This document shows, in pieces, positions 16,358 to 24,935 of a DNA stretch of 64,000 nt; within the stretch, counting starts at the first letter, position 1; every line of letters starts with the position of its first letter. The notes below the pieces were generated by a model. That model saw nothing but the letters and a program-made list of their open reading frames with translations, made no database searches and was not told the DNA's origin. The stretch comes from Roseiarcus sp963696665 (GTDB taxonomy: Bacteria; Pseudomonadota; Alphaproteobacteria; Rhizobiales; Beijerinckiaceae). The position numbers were made by a program, and so were the translations under genes. The stretch is taken from contig CAVOLE010000024.1 in assembly GCA_963696665.1 (NCBI GenBank), positions 186,001 through 250,000 of the forward strand, written 5' to 3'.

Positions 16358-17461
16358 ATGTCTGCTTTCAAAAAGGTCGTCGCGCTTGCCGCCTCGACTG
16401 CTGTCGCATCGTCTTCCATCGCCTGGACTACCGTGGCTTCAGCCGACGTCTTCAAGCTCGATGGCCCGCCAAAGGTAGCGATCATTCTCTTTGGCCCAAA
16501 AAATGACGGAGGCTGGAGTCAGTCTTTTGAGGAGGCGCGTCCTGAACTCGAAAAGGTCATCGGCGCGAAGATTCCGGTGGTCGACAAAGTCCCGGAAGAC
16601 GCCTCGGCCATTACCCCGCCAGCGGAACGTTTCATCCAGCGCGGCTACAACGTCATCATCGGAACCGCGTTCGGGTACTCGGACACGTTCAAGAAGCTAG
16701 CCGAGGAGCACCCGAAGGTCGCGTTCCTCAATGCGACGGGCATCACGAATGGGCCTAATCTGGAGTCCTTCTACGGCCGCACCTATGAGAGCCAGTTTCT
16801 CTGCGGTATGGCGGCGGCGGCGGCTTCGAAAACCGGCAAGCTCGGCTTCGTGGCGGCGAATCCCTTGCCTGTCGTGAACTGGACCATCAACGCATACGAG
16901 CTGGGCGCGAAGAAGATAAACCCGAACGCCACTCTGACGGTTGTCTTCACTGGCTCATGGAACGATCCGGTGAAGGAGCGTGCGGCAACCACCGCCCTGA
17001 TCGATCAGGGCGCAGACGTCATAGGCCAACATGTCGATACGCCGACGCCCCAGATCGTCGCACAGGAGCGAGGCGTCTACGGCACTGGTCATCACCGCGA
17101 TCTCCGAGAGTTCGCGCCAAAAGCGACACAGTGCTCCTCGGTTTGGACCTGGGCGAAGTTTCTTGGTCCAGCGTTGGAGCGGATCAAGGCCGGAACCTGG
17201 GATCCCTCGCCCTACGGCGCTTTCCCTGGCATCAAGGAAGGCGGCACCGACATCGCCTGTTGCGGCTCGGCCGTCTCTGACGAAAACAAGAAGAAGATCT
17301 TCGCCGCGCGGCAGGACATCATCGACGGCAAGGACCCAATCTTTGTCGGTCCGATGGTGGATCGCGAGGGCAAGGAAAGGCTTCCTGCTGGCAAAGCCAT
17401 TACCGACGCCGAGCTCTGGAAGATGGACTGGTTCGTGCCCGGCGTTATCTCTCAGAAGTAA
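16358..17461 (+). CDS. BMP-family ABC substrate-binding protein (purine/nucleoside type)
   Basis: 367 residues with a Sec signal peptide (~1-29, ending ASA). The BMP/Med fold is clear: PPKVAIILFGPKNDGGWSQS, NVIIGTAFGYSDTFKKLAEE, FYGRTYESQFLCGMAAAAAS, GQHVDTPTPQIVAQERGVYG. These periplasmic proteins feed an RbsA-type importer for nucleosides, purines or related N-heterocycles. It is followed by the cognate ATPase and two permeases. A perfect hairpin behind the gene (17472) probably raises its expression over the downstream genes. Confidence 0.88.
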   Translation: MSAFKKVVALAASTAVASSSIAWTTVASADVFKLDGPPKVAIILFGPKNDGGWSQSFEEARPELEKVIGAKIPVVDKVPEDASAITPPAERFIQRGYNVIIGTAFGYSDTFKKLAEEHPKVAFLNATGITNGPNLESFYGRTYESQFLCGMAAAAASKTGKLGFVAANPLPVVNWTINAYELGAKKINPNATLTVVFTGSWNDPVKERAATTALIDQGADVIGQHVDTPTPQIVAQERGVYGTGHHRDLREFAPKATQCSSVWTWAKFLGPALERIKAGTWDPSPYGAFPGIKEGGTDIACCGSAVSDENKKKIFAARQDIIDGKDPIFVGPMVDREGKERLPAGKAITDAELWKMDWFVPGVISQK

Positions 17462-17471
17462 GCTGCGGCAG

Positions 17472-17491
17472 GAAGGAGCGCGCGCTCCTTC
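17472..17491 (+). terminator. Stem-loop after the BMP gene (partial terminator or mRNA stabiliser)
   Basis: GAAGGAGCGCGCGCTCCTTC is a perfect 20-base palindrome 10 bases after the binding-protein stop, without a following T-run. Such hairpins commonly raise binding-protein mRNA over the rest of an ABC operon. Confidence 0.6.
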
Positions 17492-17559
17492 TTGACTGAT
17501 TCCGCTACGCCCGCCTTCCGGCGCGGTGGAAAAGGACAAGGCATGCGCATGACGCACGA

Positions 17560-19080
17560 ATGACCACTTCGCTCCTGCTAGACTCGATCAGCAAGAGTTT
17601 CGATGGATTTCGCGCAGTCGATCGCGCGAACTTTTCGGCGCGCGCCGGCGAGATTCATGCGCTGCTCGGGGAAAACGGCGCCGGGAAATCGACGCTGATG
17701 AACGTCGCCTGCGGTCTCTACACGCCTGATTCCGGAACGATGCGGCTGTTTGGGACAGACACGCAGCTCACCGGTCCCCGCGAAGCTGCGACGCTCGGGA
17801 TTGGCATGGTGCACCAGCATTTCAAGTTGGTTCGCCCCTTCTCCGTCCTGGAGAATGTTTTGCTGTCACGTCCGGCCGCGCAGGGCGAACGCAATTCCTA
17901 TGCGCGCCAGACCCGCGCGGTCGAGCAAGCGATCGCCGCCAAAGCGGAGCTGCTTGGCGCCAAGGTCGATCCGCACGCGCGGGTCGATTCCCTTTCGGTC
18001 GCGGAACAACAGCGCGTCGAGGTGATCAAAGCGTTGGTCGGAGGCGCCCGAATCCTCATCCTCGACGAGCCGACAGCCGTCCTGACCGATCAGGAAGCAG
18101 AACGGCTCCTGTATACGCTGCGCGATCTCGCCGACAACGGCGCGACGATCGTGCTCGTCACCCACAAGCTTGCCGACGTCAAACGCTTCGCCGACAAAGC
18201 CACGATCATGCGCGGCGGCAAAACGGTTGCCGAACTGGATCCGTCGAAGGCGTCGATCGAGGAACTGACGCGGCTCACGGTGGGCGAGGCGCTTCCAACC
18301 CTGCCGCAAGAACAACCGCATTTCGGCAGGCGACGCCTCGAAACCCTCAGACTCACGGCGCGCCGCGCGGACGGAACGCTGGCGGTCGACAGCGTCTCTT
18401 TCCATGTGCGCGCTGGCGAGGTCTACGGGTTGGCCGGCGTTTCCGGCAACGGGCAGAGCGAACTTGCCGAACTCTTGATGGGCGTGCGAGAGCCTGACTC
18501 CGGCTACGTCCAGCTCGAAGATAGCGGGGACACGCTTTCCGCCGCTAGCCCCGCAAAGCTGCGTGGCGACGGCGCGGCGTTCATTCCCGCCGACCGTTAC
18601 CGCTTCGCGCTGGCGGGCAGCCTCTCGGTAACCGACAATTTCGCGATCGGGAGGCTGATCGGGGGACACTACGGCACATGGGCCTGGACGAACGTCAGCC
18701 GCATGAAGGGTGACTCGGAAGAGGCCATCCGCGAGTTCGACGTTCAGGGCGTGCGCAGCCTCAGCCAGAAGGCCGCGCTACTTTCTGGCGGCAATGCCCA
18801 GAAGCTCATAATCGCTCGCGAGTTCTCGAACGCGCCAAAAGTCATCATCGCTCAAAGCCCCAGTCGTGGCCTGGACGCCCGCGCGACGGCGGCCGTTCAC
18901 GCGCGGCTCAAATCCGCGGCGGAAGGGGGCGCCGCCGTGCTTCTCGTCAGCGATGATCTCGACGAGATCCTGAAATTGTCGAACCGCGTCGGCGTCATGG
19001 CGTCCGGCAGGCTCGTCGCCGAATTCGATCCGCCCTTCGACCGACAGGGCGTGGGGCGTGCGATGGTGGCCCATGGTTGA
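17560..19080 (+). CDS. ABC transporter ATPase with two nucleotide-binding domains
   Basis: 506 residues, the RbsA/NupA-type tandem ATPase. Domain 1 has Walker A GENGAGKSTLMN (~residue 40) and Walker B ILILDEPTAVL (~170). Domain 2 (from ~260) has VSGNGQSELAELL in place of a strict P-loop, LLSGGNAQKLIIAREFS as signature and KVIIAQSPSRGLD as Walker B; a degenerate second site is typical. It energises import through the two permeases that follow and overlaps the first by eight bases. Confidence 0.9.
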   Translation: MTTSLLLDSISKSFDGFRAVDRANFSARAGEIHALLGENGAGKSTLMNVACGLYTPDSGTMRLFGTDTQLTGPREAATLGIGMVHQHFKLVRPFSVLENVLLSRPAAQGERNSYARQTRAVEQAIAAKAELLGAKVDPHARVDSLSVAEQQRVEVIKALVGGARILILDEPTAVLTDQEAERLLYTLRDLADNGATIVLVTHKLADVKRFADKATIMRGGKTVAELDPSKASIEELTRLTVGEALPTLPQEQPHFGRRRLETLRLTARRADGTLAVDSVSFHVRAGEVYGLAGVSGNGQSELAELLMGVREPDSGYVQLEDSGDTLSAASPAKLRGDGAAFIPADRYRFALAGSLSVTDNFAIGRLIGGHYGTWAWTNVSRMKGDSEEAIREFDVQGVRSLSQKAALLSGGNAQKLIIAREFSNAPKVIIAQSPSRGLDARATAAVHARLKSAAEGGAAVLLVSDDLDEILKLSNRVGVMASGRLVAEFDPPFDRQGVGRAMVAHG

Positions 19081-20167
19081 CGCGGCCTCGCCGGGAGCGC
19101 CCATCGGAAGGTCGCGTGGCCTTGGCCGCGTCACGATCGAGGTGCGAAGGTCGGTCAGCCCCGCGCGCAGGATTGGCGCTCTGGTGGGCGCCGTCGCGCT
19201 CGGCCTCCTCATTTCCTCGCTTGTGCTCGTCCTCTCCGGCGTGCCGCCAGGCGATCTCGCCGAGGAATTCATCGTCACGACAATCTTCGACCCGACGAGC
19301 CTGAAGGCCGTGTTCATTCAGGCGCCGCCGCTCATCCTCGTGGGTCTTTGCGCGGCGATGGCGTTCCGGGTGCGGTTCTGGAACCTCGGCATCGAGGGGC
19401 AGATGGTGTTTGGCGGCATCGGCGCGACGGCAATTTCCATTGCCCACATCGGCCCGGACTCGACGCGGCTATTGCTGATGTTCGTCGCCGCGAGCCTCGG
19501 CGGCGCCTTCTGGGCGGCCATACCCGGCGCTCTGAAATTGCGGCTGGACGTGAATGAGATCATCTCGACGCTGCTTCTGAACTACGTCGCCTCCAATATT
19601 CTTCTGCACCTGCTCTATGGGCCCTGGAAGGACAAGGACGGTTTCCCCCACTCGCCGAAATACGCGCCTTCGGAACTGATTCCCGACCTTTTGGCGGGTG
19701 TCAGTGGGGCGTTGCTGATCGCGCTCATCGCCGTTGTCTTCCTCGCCTATGTGACCGAACGCAGCCGCGCCGGCATATACATGCGTTTCGTCAGCGCAAG
19801 TCCCAGCGCCGCCCATGCGCTCGGCGCGCCCGTGCGTGCGCTCGTCTTCGGCACGGTTCTTCTGTCCGGCGCGCTGGCGGCGATTGCCGGTCTCGTCGTT
19901 GCGAGCAGCCAGGAGGGGCGGCTCACGCAATCCTTTTTTCAGGGCTACGGCGTCTCCGGCGTTCTGATCGGCTTTCTTGCGCGCAACAATCCGATCGCCG
20001 CAGCCGTGGTCGGGGTGCTCATGTCCGTGCTGGTTGTCGCGGGCCAGAACTTGCAGGTCTTTTATGGCATCCCGCAATCCATGGTTCAGTTGATTCAGGC
20101 GGTCATCGTCATGTGCGTTGCGGCGTCGGACTTCCTGACGCTCCATCGCGTGCACTGGACGCGGTGA
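19073..20167 (+). CDS. BMP-type ABC importer permease 1
   Basis: 364 residues with about nine to ten membrane helices. The segment FWNLGIEGQMVFGGIGATAI and the later SGALAAIAGLVVASSQEGRL are typical of NupB/YufP-type permeases in nucleoside and purine importers. The ATG at 19073, overlapping the ATPase stop, gives a normal N-terminus; an ATG at 19058 would add five residues. Followed by the second permease after six bases. Confidence 0.85.
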   Translation: MVDAASPGAPIGRSRGLGRVTIEVRRSVSPARRIGALVGAVALGLLISSLVLVLSGVPPGDLAEEFIVTTIFDPTSLKAVFIQAPPLILVGLCAAMAFRVRFWNLGIEGQMVFGGIGATAISIAHIGPDSTRLLLMFVAASLGGAFWAAIPGALKLRLDVNEIISTLLLNYVASNILLHLLYGPWKDKDGFPHSPKYAPSELIPDLLAGVSGALLIALIAVVFLAYVTERSRAGIYMRFVSASPSAAHALGAPVRALVFGTVLLSGALAAIAGLVVASSQEGRLTQSFFQGYGVSGVLIGFLARNNPIAAAVVGVLMSVLVVAGQNLQVFYGIPQSMVQLIQAVIVMCVAASDFLTLHRVHWTR

Positions 20168-20173
20168 GCGCGG

Positions 20174-21112
20174 ATGCTGCAATTCCTAGTCACCTGGCTC
20201 GCGACGACGCCCTCCTTGGCGGTTCCCTACGCGCTCGCCGCGGTCGGCCTTATCATTTCGGAGCGCGCTGGCGTTTTGAACCTCACGGCGGAAGGGCTCA
20301 TGCTGGTCGGCGCAGTGTCCGCCGCCGGCGCCATTTTGTCCTTTCATCTGGCCCCACTCGCAGCGATCGGCGCCGGGATGGTAGTTACCGCGTTCATTTC
20401 CCTGGTTTTCGCATTGCTCGTGATCACGCTGCGAGCCAATCAGGTCATCGCCGGCCTCGTCACCGTCTTCTTCTGCCAGGGACTGACAAGTCTGGTCGGA
20501 AACGAGTTCGGCTGGACGAGCAAGGCCTTCCAGGGTCTCGCGGCCGTTCCCTTCGGGCCGCTCGCGAGAATCCCTGTCCTCGGCCCTATCGTCTTTGGTC
20601 AGGACATCATCGCCTATCTGGTTGTCCCGATCATCGTCATCATCTCCTATGTTCTCGGCCGCACGCGAGCCGGTCTCAACCTGCGCGCGGTCGGCGAAGA
20701 TCCGGAAGCGGCCGATGCGGCAGGCGTGAGCGTTCCTGTCACCCGTTTCCTCGCCGTCATGGTCGGCAGCGCGCTCATAGGACAGGCGGGCGCCTACATC
20801 TCCGTCGCCAGCGTCAAGATCTGGATCGACGACATGACGGCGGGACGCGGATGGATTTCGATTGCGCTCGTCATATTCGCCCGCTGGAATCCGTGGCGCG
20901 CCCTGTTCGGCGCTTTGCTCTTCGGCTGTATTCAGGCGATCATTCCGAAGCTGGCGGCGACCGGCGTCATGCTGCCGCAGTATCTCGTGTTGACGACGCC
21001 CTATCTCGCGACGCTCGCGGTCATGATTTGGGTTTCAATCCATCAGCGGAATGCGCCGACCGACGAGCCCGGCGCGCTTGGACGTCCTTATGTTCGCGAA
21101 GAGCGCAGCTGA
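20174..21112 (+). CDS. BMP-type ABC importer permease 2
   Basis: 312 residues, hydrophobic throughout with about eight to nine helices. ERAGVLNLTAEGLMLVGAVS near the N-terminus is the family hallmark, followed by GRTRAGLNLRAVGEDPEAAD (coupling-helix region) and GQAGAYISVASVKIWIDDMT. It completes the importer with permease 1. The cysteine hydrolase gene begins 23 bases downstream, linking uptake to amide hydrolysis. Confidence 0.85.
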   Translation: MLQFLVTWLATTPSLAVPYALAAVGLIISERAGVLNLTAEGLMLVGAVSAAGAILSFHLAPLAAIGAGMVVTAFISLVFALLVITLRANQVIAGLVTVFFCQGLTSLVGNEFGWTSKAFQGLAAVPFGPLARIPVLGPIVFGQDIIAYLVVPIIVIISYVLGRTRAGLNLRAVGEDPEAADAAGVSVPVTRFLAVMVGSALIGQAGAYISVASVKIWIDDMTAGRGWISIALVIFARWNPWRALFGALLFGCIQAIIPKLAATGVMLPQYLVLTTPYLATLAVMIWVSIHQRNAPTDEPGALGRPYVREERS

Positions 21113-21135
21113 CGTCGATGAAAGGATGAGGATCG

Positions 21136-21867
21136 ATGGAAGGCTATGTCTATGGCGTCAAGCGCGAGCTGCCCGCTCGCTTCGTTGAATTCACGGATCT
21201 TGCCGACGCCGTCGCAATCTCGATCGACCTGCATCTGGGCCATCTGTCCGAAGCCCAGGACTGCCCGTGCCCCGCGCCACGCGCGCGCGAGGTCGTGGAC
21301 GGCGTGAACCGCTTTCACGTCGCAGCGCGCCGCCTTGGAGTCCCTGTAATTCATGTGCGCAGCACGCTTCGGCCGGGTGGGATCGACGACGTGAAGGGCG
21401 TGCCGTCCGCCTGGCGCATGACCTTTCCGCTCTATGTCGGCGAGATCCTGAACGCCGACGAACACGCGCTTGCAGGCAGCCGTTGGACGGAATTCGTCAC
21501 CGAGGTTACGCCGGGGGATCTGATCGTCGACAGCAAGAAGCGACTCTCGGCTTTCTACCCGACCGACCTCGACTTCCTGCTGCGCAACATGGGCGCAAGA
21601 CGCGTCGTGCTGACCGGATGCATGGCCGATTGCTGCGTATTAAACACGGCCTTCGATGCTTCCAATCTCGGTTATCGCGTTACGGTGCTTGCGGACCTCG
21701 TGCGAGGAACCGACGAAAGGCTGGAAGCGGCGGCGCTCGCCATGATCTCATTGCACGTCGGAGTCGTGGCGGATAGCGACGATCTCATCAGCGAGTGGCG
21801 GCGGGAAGCGGGGGCGCTCGCTTTGCCGAGCGCGGGGTTTGCGGCCAGTAAGATCGAGGTCGCGTAA
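21136..21867 (+). CDS. Isochorismatase-family cysteine hydrolase
   Basis: 243 residues with the catalytic triad of the family: Asp31 (VAISIDLHLGH), Lys134/135 (DLIVDSKKRLSAFYPTDL) and nucleophile Cys167 (TGCMADCCVLNTAFDAS). Members cleave C-N bonds in N-carbamoylsarcosine, biuret, ureidoacrylate, nicotinamide or other amides. Its position after a BMP importer and opposite an ATP-dependent hydantoinase pair favours an N-carbamoyl or amide product of ring opening as substrate, which is inference. True isochorismatase activity is unlikely here. It converges with the oxygenase gene across a hairpin at 21919. Confidence 0.8.
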   Translation: MEGYVYGVKRELPARFVEFTDLADAVAISIDLHLGHLSEAQDCPCPAPRAREVVDGVNRFHVAARRLGVPVIHVRSTLRPGGIDDVKGVPSAWRMTFPLYVGEILNADEHALAGSRWTEFVTEVTPGDLIVDSKKRLSAFYPTDLDFLLRNMGARRVVLTGCMADCCVLNTAFDASNLGYRVTVLADLVRGTDERLEAAALAMISLHVGVVADSDDLISEWRREAGALALPSAGFAASKIEVA

Positions 21868-21918
21868 GAAAGCGCGACGTGGAGCAGGCAAGAGACCCTC
21901 GTCAACTGCTATAGCTGA

Positions 21919-21949
21919 TGGCCCGGCCGGCCCCTGCTGGCCGGGGCCA
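21919..21949. terminator. Bidirectional hairpin between convergent genes
   Basis: A GC-rich inverted repeat, TGGCCCGGCCGGC against GCTGGCCGGGGCCA with one bulge and one mismatch, sits between the stops of the cysteine hydrolase (21867) and the oxygenase (21960). It probably ends transcription from both sides. Confidence 0.6.
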
Positions 21950-21959
21950 GCCGCGACCG

Positions 21960-22970
21960 CTATGCCGCCTTTCCCTCTCCGAGCGTCGTCTGCTTGACGA
22001 ACTTGCTGAGCAGATGATCGCCGGAGGAAACCGGCGCGTATTTTGGTTTTTCTCCGGGGGCGAGGCAGGTGGGAAGGCACTCGACCTGCGCGTCGTAGTT
22101 CGGCTGATGAAAGAAGATGATCGAAATCCGGTCGCGATTATCCTCGGAGCTGAGCTTCGGGTTTACGACCCTGTGCATGGTGGACGTCCACATGTCGTTC
22201 GTCCACTGCTGCATGAGGTCGCCGATATTGACGATGAACGTACCTTCGATGACCGGGACCGGAATCCATTGGCCAGCCTGGTTCTTCACCTCAAGGCCGG
22301 TATCTCCCGCTTCCTTGCGAAGGATGGTCATGCTCCCGTAGTCGGAGTGCGCGCCTGCGCGCAACTGGCCTGGAAGCGGCTCGCTCATTTGCCGCGGGTA
22401 CTGCATCAGGCGCAGCATCGAAATGTTCTTGTCGATCGTGTTGTCGAAATAGTGCTCGTCGAGACCAAGCGACAACGCGAACAATCGCATGAGATCGGTG
22501 GCCAAACCGTCCACCGCCGCGAAATAGTCCGTCAGCACGCCCTTCAGCTCCGCCGGTTTATCCGGCCAGACGTTTGCCGCAAAATGCGGACCCGCCTCCG
22601 CGCAGGTGTAGTAAGGATCGTTCTCCGGGATGTTCGTCGGTCCGATGGAGAGGCTTTCCTTCAGGTCTGGCGGCGCGGGTTCGTCCAGGCTATAGGAGAG
22701 GCCTTCGCCGCCAACGGCGCTGTACCCGCGCACCTGGTCTACGGCCGGTCGGTCGCTCTTGGCCTTTTCGGCCAGCGGCAACTCGAAGAACGCTTTCGCC
22801 GTGTCGTAGGTGGCGCGGACCAGATCCTCCGATATCCCGTGGCCTGAAACGACGAGGAAGCCGATGTCTCGGCAAGCCTGCCCAACCTCAGCCGCGACCT
22901 TCGCTTTTCCTTCAGGGGTTCCTTCTCTGTATGACGTCAGATCGATTACAGGCACATTCATTAGCGTCAT
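21960..22970 (-). CDS. 2-oxoglutarate/Fe(II)-dependent oxygenase, isopenicillin N synthase-like
   Basis: 336 residues. The N-terminal DIOX_N part (VPVIDLTSYREGTPEGKAKV, DIGFLVVSGHGI) precedes a jelly-roll domain with iron ligands His208 and Asp210 (AHSDYGSMTIL) and His266 (STMHRVVNP), plus Arg281 in RISIIFF for 2-oxoglutarate. This fold hydroxylates, demethylates or cyclises small molecules. It lies 171 bases downstream of hyuB1 on the same strand, so it may belong to the hyuA1-hyuB1 operon, for example to hydroxylate or N-demethylate the ring compound. The substrate is unknown. Confidence 0.85.
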   Translation of the reverse strand: MTLMNVPVIDLTSYREGTPEGKAKVAAEVGQACRDIGFLVVSGHGISEDLVRATYDTAKAFFELPLAEKAKSDRPAVDQVRGYSAVGGEGLSYSLDEPAPPDLKESLSIGPTNIPENDPYYTCAEAGPHFAANVWPDKPAELKGVLTDYFAAVDGLATDLMRLFALSLGLDEHYFDNTIDKNISMLRLMQYPRQMSEPLPGQLRAGAHSDYGSMTILRKEAGDTGLEVKNQAGQWIPVPVIEGTFIVNIGDLMQQWTNDMWTSTMHRVVNPKLSSEDNRDRISIIFFHQPNYDAQVECLPTCLAPGEKPKYAPVSSGDHLLSKFVKQTTLGEGKAA

Positions 22971-23141
22971 ATCGGGCCTTTCCTCTGCCGATCTTAGCGC
23001 ACTGCGCGCAAGGTGAACGGTCCCCGGCGCTCAACAGTCGTTTTGGCTGAGCAAAACGTATGCCATAGTTTCTAACGGGCCAATCAGCAGACTCGGTCTA
23101 ACCGGGAACACCTTGTTGAGGCTCCGCAGCGAGCCGGTGAA

Positions 23142-24914
23142 TCATGGTGATTCCCTGAGACCCGCGGTCTTGTCCGCATCCAGTGCGCCATTGTCGTCGA
23201 TTGCGACGCGATAGACGGCTTCCGCGCGCGCGCGCGAAACCCATCCTTCCGAAATGTCGCGCACGACTTCATTCGGATCGCGCTCCATCGGCGGCCCGTA
23301 GCCGCCCCCGCCGCAGGAATAAGACCGGACGCGCTCACCGTCCGAGACGGTAACCATGGCGCAGCCCGGCAGCTCGTCGATGTTTCCGTTGCGGGATACC
23401 TTGTACTGGCGCGCCGGCGCCCCATTCAGGCCGCCGCGCACGCCTTTCGCGGCGTTGATCGCTCCATCGCTGCCGTATCCGATCATGACATCGCAGCCGA
23501 TCGGACCGAATTCGACGAAGACGCTGTGGGCGCCGCGCTTGCGGCCCGCGCCTTCGGTGTCCGCAACGAAGCGGCGCTCGTTGACAAGGATCGGCTGGCG
23601 CAATTCGTCGAGTTCGACACTGTCCTGGAAGCACAGGCCGGCGTTGCCGACGTGACAGATCGTCTGCCATGCGTCGGCGGTCGGCGATCCGGCGCCGCCT
23701 GAGCAGCCAAGGAACACCTGATTGACGAATGGCGCTCCGGTGTTCGGAATCGTACCGGAGATCACCCCGACCGACGGCGGCAGCACGGCCCCGCATTCCG
23801 CGAGGCCAAGTCCGTCCGCGAGACCGGCAAGCGCCGCCTGAACCGAATTCGCGACCCGATCCGCAACATTGGTCGTTGCGACAGAACAAGAAGTGGGATG
23901 ACGCGGAATTCCCACGACGCAACCCTCCCGCAGGTGGATGCTCAGGCGGCGAAACGCGCCCGCGTTCTTGGGGACGTCGGGATCAAGGCTGTTGAACACC
24001 CCGATCATCGCCGAGGTGCGTGCGCACGCTTCTGACAGATTGAGCCCGCAGGGCAGACAATTGGGATTATCGCGCAAGTCGATCTCGATGATCGCGTCGT
24101 CCGGCCTAACCTCGACCTTGGCGGTGATCAGAATTCCTTCGGCCGGCGTACCGGGAAACGGATCGTGACTGCTCGAATGACGAGAGCGGCCAGCTGGAAT
24201 TTTGCGGATGGCGGCGATCATCCGCTTCTCAGTGTAGTCGAAAAACTCGCGCGTATGCGCGTGCAACGCGTCCCAGCCCAGCTCCTCACCGAGTGCGAGC
24301 AGTTCGCGCTCCCCGATTCGCGCGGCGCCCGACATCGCCAGATAGTCGCCCCACCATTGATCGGGCACGCGGATCCTCATGCGGCACATGCGGATCACGT
24401 CGTCGACGTTCTTATAGTCGGATTGGATCTTGACGGCGGGAAAGATGAGCGCGCCCTCTTCGTAAACGTCGCGCGCCGCCCCCATGTAAGTTGTGGGCTG
24501 CGAATTGCCGCAATCGGCCTGATGCGCCTTTGCGATCAACGTGAAATGGTGGATGCCCTTCTCGTCGATCACCGGCACGAGCAGTGTATGGTCCGCCGGA
24601 TGCGAGCAGCCATGATAGGGAGAATTGTGCAGGAAGGCGTCGCCGCGCTTCAGGTCGGGGTGAAAAGCTTTCATGGCCTTGGCCATGAGGTCCGGGCCGG
24701 AGAGAACGTGAATCGGAAGACTCTCCGCTGCCGCGAGCAGCTCGCAATCCGCGGTCACAATGGCGCAAGAAAAGTCGCGGGCGATGTTGAGCACGCCCGA
24801 GCGGCCGGTGCGCAGCAAGGTATTCGCCATCTTGCGCGCGACTCCCTGTAGCCGATTGTTCAACAGCGCAAGCCGCACGCCGTCGGCGGCAAGCTTCTTG
24901 TCCGTGACGCTCAT
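23142..24914 (-). CDS. hyuB: Hydantoinase B / oxoprolinase-type subunit, module 1
   Basis: 590 residues, intact, typical of HyuB. Motifs: RDFSCAIVTADCELLAAAES, FLHNSPYHGCSHPADHTLLV, AKAHQADCGNSQPTTYMGAA, and the C-terminal glycine-rich SYSCGGGGYGPPMERDPNEV. Together with HyuA it uses ATP to open a cyclic amide (hydantoin, N-methylhydantoin, 5-oxoproline or lactam). I set the start at the MSVTDKK ATG (24914) behind GGAGAG; a longer frame begins at 24926. hyuA1 ends 21 bases upstream. It differs clearly in sequence from the second hyuB at 37899, so the two modules probably act on different substrates. Confidence 0.85.
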   Translation of the reverse strand: MSVTDKKLAADGVRLALLNNRLQGVARKMANTLLRTGRSGVLNIARDFSCAIVTADCELLAAAESLPIHVLSGPDLMAKAMKAFHPDLKRGDAFLHNSPYHGCSHPADHTLLVPVIDEKGIHHFTLIAKAHQADCGNSQPTTYMGAARDVYEEGALIFPAVKIQSDYKNVDDVIRMCRMRIRVPDQWWGDYLAMSGAARIGERELLALGEELGWDALHAHTREFFDYTEKRMIAAIRKIPAGRSRHSSSHDPFPGTPAEGILITAKVEVRPDDAIIEIDLRDNPNCLPCGLNLSEACARTSAMIGVFNSLDPDVPKNAGAFRRLSIHLREGCVVGIPRHPTSCSVATTNVADRVANSVQAALAGLADGLGLAECGAVLPPSVGVISGTIPNTGAPFVNQVFLGCSGGAGSPTADAWQTICHVGNAGLCFQDSVELDELRQPILVNERRFVADTEGAGRKRGAHSVFVEFGPIGCDVMIGYGSDGAINAAKGVRGGLNGAPARQYKVSRNGNIDELPGCAMVTVSDGERVRSYSCGGGGYGPPMERDPNEVVRDISEGWVSRARAEAVYRVAIDDNGALDADKTAGLRESP

Positions 24915-24935
24915 GCCGCTCTCCACTTGCTTCGC